Below are positions 1 through 4,931 of a stretch of 5,221 nt of DNA, one piece after another. The translations under genes were made by a program, and so were the position numbers. How positions within the stretch are numbered: position 1 is the stretch's first letter; every line of letters starts with the position of its first letter. The stretch lies in assembly GCA_026706225.1 (NCBI GenBank), contig JAPOZE010000112.1, positions 1-5,221 of the forward strand, read 5' to 3'. Below the pieces are notes generated by a model, which saw only the letters and a list, made by a program, of their open reading frames with translations, searched no databases and had not been told where the DNA came from. The DNA comes from Acidobacteriota bacterium (GTDB lineage: Bacteria; Acidobacteriota; Terriglobia; Versatilivoradales; Versatilivoraceae).

Positions 1-7
1 GAATCTC

Positions 8-541
8 ATGATCTGTCCTGCTTGCGGCTCGGTCAATCGTCCCGGGGCGGACCGATGCGAAGACTGTCTGTTGCCTTTCACCAAGCTGGACATCCCCTTG
101 CCGATCGAGGGGCTGCAGAAGCGGCTCATGGAGGATACGATCGCCGACCTGAAGCCCCAACCCGCGGTCACCGTTGCGCCGGAGGCTCCGGTCGGGGAGG
201 CGGTCCAACTCCTGAAGGGCAGGAGCGTGGGGTGCGTCCTGGTCATGGAAGAGGAAATCGTGGTGGGTATCCTGTCGGAACGGGACGTGCTCTACAAGCT
301 CGGGGGAATGGAAGGCTCCGTCGGCTCGGTCAAAGTCTCCGAGATCATGACCCCCAATCCGGTGACCATGGAGGCAGAGGAATCCATTCGCTTTGTCCTC
401 CACCAGATGTCGGTGGAGGGATTTCGCCACATCCCCATCGTCAGCCTCGACCAGCCCCCCAGGATCGTCTCGGTGCGGGCCGTGCTCAACTATCTCCACC
501 AGACGGTGGAAGATGCCACTCCGGATCCAGCCTCCCGGTAG
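8..541 (+). CDS. Zinc-ribbon plus tandem CBS-domain protein
   Basis: The 177-residue product begins with a four-cysteine zinc ribbon, CPAC at residues 3-6 and CEDC at 17-20 (CxxC-x10-CxxC). Two CBS motifs follow, at about residues 44-99 and 109-165. The first contains the typical GILSERDVL stretch (87-95). The second has the SEIMTPNPVT entry (111-120), RHIPIV (140-145) and a degenerate SVRAVL where many CBS domains have S-x-RD-x-L. CBS pairs usually bind adenine nucleotides or related ligands and act as sensors; the ribbon could bind metal, nucleic acid or a protein partner. No enzyme domain is attached and no membrane segment is seen, so a cytoplasmic regulatory role is inferred. Only 7 bases precede the ATG, so the promoter and ribosome site lie outside the window and an upstream start cannot be excluded. 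The start directly before the CPAC motif looks natural. The gene converges on the next one with a 32 bp gap. Fold assignment is firm; biological role is unknown. Confidence 0.9.
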   Translation: MICPACGSVNRPGADRCEDCLLPFTKLDIPLPIEGLQKRLMEDTIADLKPQPAVTVAPEAPVGEAVQLLKGRSVGCVLVMEEEIVVGILSERDVLYKLGGMEGSVGSVKVSEIMTPNPVTMEAEESIRFVLHQMSVEGFRHIPIVSLDQPPRIVSVRAVLNYLHQTVEDATPDPASR

Positions 542-573
542 AACTTGCCCGCATTGCTCACCGCCGGGCTACG

Positions 574-1044
574 CTACGGTTTGGCTGGCGCCTCGCGGTA
601 CTCGGTGGGTGCCCGGCAGCACATACAGGGTCCGGGCGCGTAGGTGGTGATGTTGCAGATCTCGCAGAAGTAGTGAAAATCGTAGACTTTGCCCGCGCGG
701 ATCAGTTGGGTCTTGACGATTTGAAAGGTATTGCCGCCATCCAGGCTTCTCAAGGTCAGCCGGAATTGTCGTGTCCGTAGTCGCTTTTCCTGGAGGAGGG
801 TGTCGGCGAGGTCCCCGGCGGCCAGGGGAAAGAGTCCTCCGGCGTCCGCTCTTAGGGCTAACCGGGTTGGGGTGTCTTCGCAGGAAGTTGCCTTCAGGTC
901 CGGCCCCAGACACACCAGGCGCCCGTCGACCACCAGGTTCTTGTCCCCCGAAGTTGCCGGACCGGAATGAGCCAGCAGCGCCAAGGCCACAAGGGCCGCC
1001 CGGTTTGCCCCTGCCCCTCGACGCTTGGCGACGGCTCCGCTCAT
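574..1044 (-). CDS. Exported cysteine-rich protein of unknown function
   Basis: This 156-residue protein has a basic N-terminus (AKRRGAGANR, residues 6-15), a hydrophobic core (AALVALALLAHS, 16-27) and a plausible signal peptidase I site after GPA at residue 30, so export is likely. The mature part carries C45 and C55, then a central polar domain (about 60-120). The end holds a cysteine cluster: C127 and C130 (CEIC), then C140, C142 and C143 (CMCC). The spacing C-x2-C-x9-C-x-CC suggests a metal site or disulfides. I do not recognise a named family. The ATG is supported because it gives a complete signal peptide; the next in-frame GTG, at residue 19, would cut into it. There is no Shine-Dalgarno sequence just upstream, but an extended -10 element lies 9-17 bases before the ATG, suggesting a near-leaderless mRNA. 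The gene is convergent with the CBS gene and divergent from the 91-residue gene, so it is probably monocistronic. A longer overlapping minus-strand frame lacks these protein-like features. Confidence 0.75.
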   Translation of the reverse strand: MSGAVAKRRGAGANRAALVALALLAHSGPATSGDKNLVVDGRLVCLGPDLKATSCEDTPTRLALRADAGGLFPLAAGDLADTLLQEKRLRTRQFRLTLRSLDGGNTFQIVKTQLIRAGKVYDFHYFCEICNITTYAPGPCMCCRAPTEYREAPAKP

Positions 1045-1052
1045 GGCGGTAG

Positions 1053-1061
1053 ATTATACCA
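1053..1061 (-). promoter_or_regulatory. Extended -10 promoter of the cysteine-rich gene
   Basis: Read on the minus strand, the sequence is TGGTATAAT: a perfect TATAAT (1058 to 1053) preceded by the TGn extension. No good -35 hexamer is present at 16-19 bp spacing (CACGTT at 17 bp), which fits an extended -10 promoter. Transcription would be expected to start 6-9 bases downstream, around 1044-1047, at or within about three bases of the ATG at 1044. The element lies in the 34 bp divergent gap, just before the ribosome site of the plus-strand gene. Confidence 0.55.
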
Positions 1062-1078
1062 ATCCCTTGAGGTGAAAC

Positions 1079-1354
1079 GTGTCCGATCGGCAGGAGAGCA
1101 ACGAACTTCCGCCCCATTCGAGGACCCTGGCGGTTGAGGTGGAAGATTTCTCCTATCAGACCGTGCAGCAGCAGAATGGACGCGCCTCGGTAATCCGGTT
1201 CGAGCTCAAGAACCCTGAAGTCAAACCGGGTGACGTGCTGGTGGTGCTGTCCGGAAGCGACATTCTCTTCCATGGACTCATCATGAGAGTCGATCAGGGC
1301 TGGGCCACCTGTGGCGACCGCAACAGCCTGCTGCTGCCGGGCACGGTCCACTGA
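1079..1354 (+). CDS. Small hypothetical protein, possible S24/S26-like beta fold
   Basis: The 91-residue product has no signal peptide or membrane segment. The GTG start is preceded by GAGGTG (1069-1074) four bases upstream, an acceptable if slightly close ribosome site. The N-terminus (1-16) is polar and probably flexible. The rest alternates hydrophobic and polar residues as in a small beta protein: VIRFELKNPEVKPGDVLVVL at about 38-57, then ILFHGLIMRV (62-71) and CGDRNSLLLPG (78-88). The order PGD (50-52), H65, GDRN (79-82) faintly recalls the PGD...HR...GDN pattern of S24/S26 signal-peptidase-like proteins, but the N-terminal catalytic serine motif is absent, so peptidase activity is not supported. 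This resemblance is recalled by eye and is weak. No recognised family. The frame is more protein-like than the long minus-strand frame over the same bases. It stands between a divergent gene and the promoter of the ABC operon, so it is probably a separate transcription unit; I see no clear promoter for it. Confidence 0.65.
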   Translation: MSDRQESNELPPHSRTLAVEVEDFSYQTVQQQNGRASVIRFELKNPEVKPGDVLVVLSGSDILFHGLIMRVDQGWATCGDRNSLLLPGTVH

Positions 1355-1370
1355 CTCACGGTCCACGGTC
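1342..1370 (+). repeat. Short direct repeats of CACGGTC
   Basis: CACGGTCCAC occurs at 1342-1351 and again at 1357-1366, 15 bp apart, and a third CACGGTC overlaps at 1364-1370. The first copy includes the final sense codons and the first stop base of the 91-residue gene. This looks like local slippage duplication or a cluster of short binding sites; nothing else in the sequence decides between these. Confidence 0.5.
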
Positions 1371-1371
1371 G

Positions 1372-1395
1372 GAGCCTGAAACTGAGCCTGAAACT
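1372..1395 (+). repeat. Perfect tandem duplication of a 12-mer
   Basis: GAGCCTGAAACT is present twice, back to back, at 1372-1383 and 1384-1395, without a mismatch. It lies just after the CACGGTC repeats, in non-coding DNA about 75 bp before the operon promoter. A recent replication-slippage event is the simplest reading. Confidence 0.8.
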
Positions 1396-1420
1396 ATCCT
1401 TCCTTTCCCGGGTCTCCGGA

Positions 1421-1463
1421 GGCGGCGGATCTCTGCGGCAGAGGGTTTTCCCCTCCAGCCGCC
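1421..1463. other. GC-rich inverted-repeat patch before the operon promoter
   Basis: Several short complementary arms are nested here: GGCGGC (1421-1426) with GCCGCC (1458-1463), CTCTGC/GCAGAG (1431-1443), and GAGGG/CCCTC (1441-1455, 5-nt loop). The last two share bases and cannot fully form together. The patch could end transcription from the upstream small gene, but no run of T directly follows a stem, so an intrinsic terminator is not convincing. In GC-rich DNA such arms can arise by chance. Confidence 0.2.
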
Positions 1464-1467
1464 CCCC

Positions 1468-1495
1468 TTTACAGCCGAAGCGTTTTCCTTATAAT
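1468..1495 (+). promoter_or_regulatory. Sigma-70-type promoter of the ABC operon
   Basis: The -35 hexamer TTTACA (1468-1473) matches the consensus at five of six bases, and the -10 hexamer TATAAT (1490-1495) is perfect. The spacer is 16 bp. It sits in an AT-richer island within otherwise GC-rich DNA. Transcription should start near 1502, giving a leader of roughly 88 nt before the GTG at 1590. No other strong promoter is seen before or within the operon, so this probably drives all four genes. Confidence 0.75.
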
Positions 1496-1503
1496 TATCT
1501 GTT

Positions 1504-1553
1504 CGAGCGGCCCTCAGGCCCGCCCCTGTGCCGGTTTCGGTGGGGCTCGCTCG
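1504..1553 (+). promoter_or_regulatory. Possible folded leader of the ABC operon mRNA
   Basis: Beginning just after the expected transcription start, CGAGCG (1504-1509) can pair with CGCTCG (1548-1553). Inside are two smaller hairpins: GGCC-ctca-GGCC (1509-1520, sharing base 1509 with the outer arm), and GCCCC (1522-1526) with GGGGC (1542-1546), capped by CCG-gttt-CGG (1531-1540). Together this resembles a branched stem, upstream of the ribosome site at 1576-1584. I do not recognise a known riboswitch class, and short stems are common in GC-rich DNA. Confidence 0.25.
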
Positions 1554-1589
1554 GGATCGCCTCTTTGAATTCGAAAAGGGAGAGTTCTT

Positions 1590-2540
1590 GTGATTGAAGT
1601 CGATCGCCTGACCAAGAGATACGGGAACCTGAAGGCTGTCGATGAGGTGTCCTTTCAGGTGAAAAAGGGAGAAATTCTGGGGTTCCTGGGACCCAACGGC
1701 GCCGGCAAGACCACGACCATGCGCATTCTGACCTGTTTCCTGCCCGCCACTGAAGGCACGGCTCGGGTAGCCGGGTATGACGTTTTCGAAAATGCCATGG
1801 AAGTGAAACGTCGCATCGGCTACCTGCCCGAACACCCTCCCCTCTATGACGAAATGACGGTGGACGGCTACCTTAAATTCGTTGCCAGGATCAAGGGCGT
1901 CGCTCCTGAAGACCGCAACAGGCGCCTTCAGGAGGTCAAGGAGACCGTGCGTATCGAGGGCTACGGGAAGAAGCTGATCAAGCACCTGTCCAAAGGCTTC
2001 AAGCAGCGGGTCGGCCTGGCCCAGGCACTGATCCACGACCCGGAGGTGCTGATCCTGGACGAGCCCACGGTCGGGCTGGACCCCAATCAAATCAAGGAGG
2101 TGCGTGAGCTCATCAAGAGCCTCTCCGGGAGCCACACCATTATTCTGTCGACCCATATCCTGCCGGAGGTCAGCATGACCTGCCAGCGGGTGGTCATTAT
2201 CTCCGACGGGAAGATCGTAGCCGTGGACACCCCCGAAAACCTGACCCGGCAGCAGCAGGGGGCCGCCCAGATTTACATGGAAGCCAGGGGCTCCGAGCTC
2301 GAGGTTCAACGGCGCTTGCACCAGATCGAGGGAGTGCTGAGTGTCGTATCCAGACCGCTGGGAGAAGGGGAGGTATCCTCCTACCGCATTGAGACGGAGC
2401 TGAAGCAGGATGTCAGGGGCCGGATCGCCCGGAATGTCATCGAGGGAGGCTTTGAGCTGTTGGAGTTTCGCTCACTGCAGTTGAGCCTGGAGGAAGTCTT
2501 CACCCAACTCACCACTCAGGAGGAGGTGCGTACTCAATGA
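1590..2540 (+). CDS. ABC transporter ATP-binding protein, GldA/NatA-like
   Basis: The 316-residue cytoplasmic ATPase powers an ABC-2 type exporter. Walker A is GPNGAGKT (34-41). The Q-loop region reads RIGYLPEHPPLYDEM (75-89), with Glu in the usual Gln place. The signature is LSKGF (133-137) instead of LSGGQ, followed by KQRVGLAQAL. Walker B is VLILDEP (153-159) with catalytic E158, the D-loop is GLD (162-164) and the switch histidine is H189 in STHIL. All catalytic residues are present, so it should hydrolyse ATP. Residues about 220-305 form a C-terminal accessory domain, as in many drug- or Gld-type ATPases (DUF4162-like by position, not by clear motif). The GTG start is chosen because MIEVDRLTKRYG is the canonical family N-terminus and GGGAG (1578-1582) lies 7 nt upstream. 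It is first in its operon, behind a strong promoter and a possibly folded leader, and its stop overlaps the permease start (ATGA). The exported substrate cannot be read from the sequence. Confidence 0.95.
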   Translation: MIEVDRLTKRYGNLKAVDEVSFQVKKGEILGFLGPNGAGKTTTMRILTCFLPATEGTARVAGYDVFENAMEVKRRIGYLPEHPPLYDEMTVDGYLKFVARIKGVAPEDRNRRLQEVKETVRIEGYGKKLIKHLSKGFKQRVGLAQALIHDPEVLILDEPTVGLDPNQIKEVRELIKSLSGSHTIILSTHILPEVSMTCQRVVIISDGKIVAVDTPENLTRQQQGAAQIYMEARGSELEVQRRLHQIEGVLSVVSRPLGEGEVSSYRIETELKQDVRGRIARNVIEGGFELLEFRSLQLSLEEVFTQLTTQEEVRTQ

Positions 2541-3325
2541 CAAACCTGTTGGCTGTGATTGACAAGGAGATGAAGGTCTATTTCGCCTCTCCCGTGGCTT
2601 ACGGCGTGCTGACGGTGTTCCTCCTGGTGAGCGGGTACTTTTTCTACAATATCCTGTCGGTCTTTATCCAGCGTTCCATGATGATGGCCGTCCAGGCCCA
2701 GCAGTTTGGCGGCGGCGCCCCGGCCATGGATGTTCCTGCGCTGGTGGAAAGAAATTTCTTCGGCATCGTCAGCACCATCATCCTGTTCATGGTGCCCATG
2801 ATCACCATGGCCATCTTTGCCGATGAAAAACGCCGAGCCACCATCGAGCTTCTGCTGACCTCCCCGCTGACCCATTTCCAGCTCATCGGGGGAAAGTTCC
2901 TGGCAGCCATGGTTTTTTTCGTGGTCATGCTGTTTCCGACCCTGGTCTACCATGCCTTCCTCTATTTCTACAGTTCCCCCAGGATGGCTCTGGGACCGGT
3001 GTTTTCCGGATATCTGGGACTCTTGCTGCTGGGCGCGGCCCTGATTGCCCTGGGCATCTTCATTTCGACCCTTACCGAGAGTCAGATGGTCGCCGCCAGC
3101 GTCACCTTCGGCGCCCTCCTCATCCTCTGGGTGATCGACCTCTCGGCCCAGGCTGCCGGACCCCTGGTGCAGGAGATCCTCGGTTACGTTTCCATTCTCA
3201 ACCACTTTGACGACTTTTCCAAAGGAGTGGTCGACAGTTCCAGCCTGGTCGTTTACCTGAGCTTCGTCTTTCTGGGGCTCTTCCTGACCTATCGATCCAT
3301 TGAATCCTGGCGGTGGAGGACATAA
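2537..3325 (+). CDS. ABC-2 type permease, GldF-like
   Basis: This 262-residue integral membrane protein is the transmembrane subunit expected to pair with the ATPase encoded just upstream. About six hydrophobic segments are visible, near residues 19-42, 76-95, 118-143, 154-178, 184-202 and 235-252. Family hallmarks are the N-terminal KEMKVYFASPVAYGVL (10-25) and the cytoplasmic loop FADEKRRATIELLLTSPLTHFQL (94-116), which in ABC-2 and GldF-type permeases precedes a membrane helix. Length is normal for a GldF-like half-transporter, so a dimer is expected. The ATG overlaps the ATPase stop by 4 bases (ATGA), and GGAGGAGGTG (2519-2528) gives a strong ribosome site 8 nt before it, supporting translational coupling. 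The protein ends with SIESWRWRT, and the next gene begins 4 bases after its stop. Assignment to the ABC-2 superfamily is firm; GldF-like is inferred from the DEKRRATIELLLTSP motif and the neighbouring GldG-like gene. Confidence 0.93.
   Translation: MTNLLAVIDKEMKVYFASPVAYGVLTVFLLVSGYFFYNILSVFIQRSMMMAVQAQQFGGGAPAMDVPALVERNFFGIVSTIILFMVPMITMAIFADEKRRATIELLLTSPLTHFQLIGGKFLAAMVFFVVMLFPTLVYHAFLYFYSSPRMALGPVFSGYLGLLLLGAALIALGIFISTLTESQMVAASVTFGALLILWVIDLSAQAAGPLVQEILGYVSILNHFDDFSKGVVDSSSLVVYLSFVFLGLFLTYRSIESWRWRT
3312..3320 (+). promoter_or_regulatory. Ribosome binding site fixing the GldG-like start
   Basis: GGTGGAGGA lies 9 nt before the ATG at 3330. An earlier in-frame ATG at 3300 would add MNPGGGGHNG, overlap the permease by 26 bases and have no good ribosome site. 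The 3330 start is therefore preferred. Confidence 0.7.
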
Positions 3326-3329
3326 CGGG

Positions 3330-4931
3330 ATGAACCTACTGAAAAACATCGCCTCCTTTGGCCCGGTACTCATCATACTGGCCTATGTCTGGTACTCCAT
3401 CCAGGGGGTCTGGGACTACCGGGTGCAGATCGCCTTCTACGGAGGCCTGATTCTTACGCTGGCCATGATTTTCCTGAGCTTCAAGCAGCTCAAGGCCGGC
3501 TTCCGGCGGCGCTCCACCCAGTACGGCGCCAACACGGCCTTGATGGTGGTGATGGTGGTGGGCCTGCTGGGGATGGTCAACTTTCTGGCCAAGAAATACC
3601 AGGAGCGTTGGGACCTCACCAGCAACCAGCTCTACAGTCTGTCCGACCAGACCGAGAAACTTGTCAGTGGGTTGGCGGTGGACGTGGAAGTCATCCACTT
3701 CGACAAGGACCCCAATGCGAGTCTGGACGACCTGATGAAAGAGTATGTGGCGCTCAACCCCTCGGCGCTGAGCTACCGCAAGGTGGACCCCCAGGCAGAG
3801 CCGGGACTGGCCCGGAAGTTCGAGGTCAACCGCTTTGGAGAAATCGTGGTGGTTTCGGGAGAGAAACGGGAGAGCGTGGAGGCTGCCGAGGAAGAAGACA
3901 TTACCAACGCCATCCTGAAGGTGACGCGGGAGCAGGACAAGGTCATCTACTTCACCAAGGGGCACAACGAGGCCGACATCGAGAACGGCCGGGAGGAGGG
4001 GGGATACGCGGCCGCCAAGCTGGCCATCGAGAACCAGAACTACGGGGTGGAAAGCATCAACCTGGCCGAGGCCGGAAACATCCCCCAAGACTGCTCCGCC
4101 CTGGTGATCGCCGGTCCGGCCGTGGCCTTGCTCCCGACGGAGACGGCGCTCATCGATGGGTATGTCGACGCCGGGGGGAAAGTACTCCTGTTGCTGGACC
4201 CCGACCTCGACTCCGGCCTGAAGGAGCTGCTGGAGAAGTGGAAGATCGGGGTGGAGGACGACATCGTGGTGGACTCCAGCGGCTTGGGCCAGCTTTTCGG
4301 CATGGGCCCCGCGGCTCCTCTGGTGACCTCCTACGAGTCGCACCCCATCACCGATGACCTCGACAATACCATGACCGTGTTTCCCGAGGCTCGCTCGCTG
4401 AAGACGGTCGACCACGAAGATTCTTCCTTCACCTCCAGGGAGCTGTTTCGCACCTCGGAGCGAAGCTGGGGAGAAAAGAACCTGGTGGACGGATCGGCGG
4501 AATTCAATCCCGACGTGGATATCGAGGGCCCGGTGGTTCTTGGGGTGGTCAGCACCCTTTCGGTCAGTTCGGCGGCTGCCGATTCGAACGGGGCTCAAGA
4601 CGAAAACGGGGGCGAAGATTCGGACGGGAAAGAAGCGGTGAAAGAAGGATCCTTCGGCAAGGAAGCCCGGGTGGTGGTGATCGGCGATTCCGACTTTGCC
4701 AACAACGCCTTTCTGCGGCTGCAGCGAAACGGAGACCTGTTTCTGAACGCGGTGAGCTGGCTGGCCGAGGACGAGGACCTGATTTCGGTTCGACCCAAGG
4801 ACTCGGAAAGCCGCAGTGTCCAGATGACATCTGCCGATTCCAGGACGCTGTTCTGGGTGACCATGGTCCTGTTGCCGGGAGCGGCGATGGGCTTGGGTGT
4901 CCTGGTTTGGTCAAGGAGGCGCAAGTCGTGA
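3330..4931 (+). CDS. GldG-like ABC transporter auxiliary membrane protein
   Basis: The 533-residue protein matches the GldG / ABC_transp_aux pattern: a membrane-anchored partner of an ABC-2 exporter with a large, probably extracytoplasmic domain. Hydrophobic segments lie at about 9-26, 31-50 and 68-86, with a last one at 505-527 followed by the basic tail SRRRKS. Between them are family-typical blocks: RWDLTSNQLYSLSDQT (93-108), FGEIVVVSG (169-177), EEEDITNAILKVTR (187-200), VIYFTKGHNEAD (205-216), ALVIAGP (257-263), GGKVLLLLDPD (282-292) and VVVIGDSDFANNAF (448-461). An acidic, Ser/Asn/Gly-rich stretch at about 411-442 interrupts the conserved fold and is probably a surface linker. Some relatives carry part of the permease in the same chain, and the three N-terminal helices may be a remnant of that architecture. 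It begins 4 nt after the permease stop and its stop overlaps the next start (GTGA). Its molecular job is not settled in the family. Confidence 0.88.
   Translation: MNLLKNIASFGPVLIILAYVWYSIQGVWDYRVQIAFYGGLILTLAMIFLSFKQLKAGFRRRSTQYGANTALMVVMVVGLLGMVNFLAKKYQERWDLTSNQLYSLSDQTEKLVSGLAVDVEVIHFDKDPNASLDDLMKEYVALNPSALSYRKVDPQAEPGLARKFEVNRFGEIVVVSGEKRESVEAAEEEDITNAILKVTREQDKVIYFTKGHNEADIENGREEGGYAAAKLAIENQNYGVESINLAEAGNIPQDCSALVIAGPAVALLPTETALIDGYVDAGGKVLLLLDPDLDSGLKELLEKWKIGVEDDIVVDSSGLGQLFGMGPAAPLVTSYESHPITDDLDNTMTVFPEARSLKTVDHEDSSFTSRELFRTSERSWGEKNLVDGSAEFNPDVDIEGPVVLGVVSTLSVSSAAADSNGAQDENGGEDSDGKEAVKEGSFGKEARVVVIGDSDFANNAFLRLQRNGDLFLNAVSWLAEDEDLISVRPKDSESRSVQMTSADSRTLFWVTMVLLPGAAMGLGVLVWSRRRKS
4913..4919 (+). 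promoter_or_regulatory. Ribosome binding site of the DUF4340 gene
   Basis: AAGGAGG, a near-perfect Shine-Dalgarno sequence, lies 8 nt before the GTG at 4928, inside the end of the GldG-like gene. It supports a GTG start for the last gene and coupling through the GTGA overlap. Confidence 0.8.

Noticed and set aside
547..569. GCCCG/CGGGC inverted repeat in the convergent gap as a bidirectional terminator
   Set aside because: Only 5 bp of stem with a 13-nt loop and no T-run on either side; too weak to call.
22..780. Plus-strand frame of 252 codons across the CBS gene and beyond
   Set aside because: The product is Arg/Gly-rich, as expected from a frame-shifted reading of the CBS gene, and it runs on into the convergent gene.
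569..1366. Minus-strand frame of 265 codons spanning both small genes
   Set aside because: It overlaps the cysteine-rich gene in another frame and the 91-residue gene on the other strand, and its product is Arg/Gly/Pro-rich without a signal peptide or domain.
1356..2321. Minus-strand open frame opposite the ATPase and operon promoter
   Set aside because: It is antisense to a gene with complete Walker motifs and runs through the promoter and leader; its composition is that of a shadow frame.
2534..3376. Minus-strand open frame opposite the permease
   Set aside because: The product is a Gly/Gln/Asp/His-rich chain with no domain, the mirror of a membrane-protein gene with clear ABC-2 motifs.
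3541..3561. TGATGGTGG duplication in the GldG-like gene
   Set aside because: It encodes the MVVMVV part of a membrane helix and is explained by coding of repeated Met and Val.
3336..4598. Long minus-strand open frame (420 codons) opposite the GldG-like gene
   Set aside because: It is rich in His, Gln, Val and Gly as expected from reading a GC-rich gene backwards, has no recognisable domain, and the plus-strand protein has clear family motifs.
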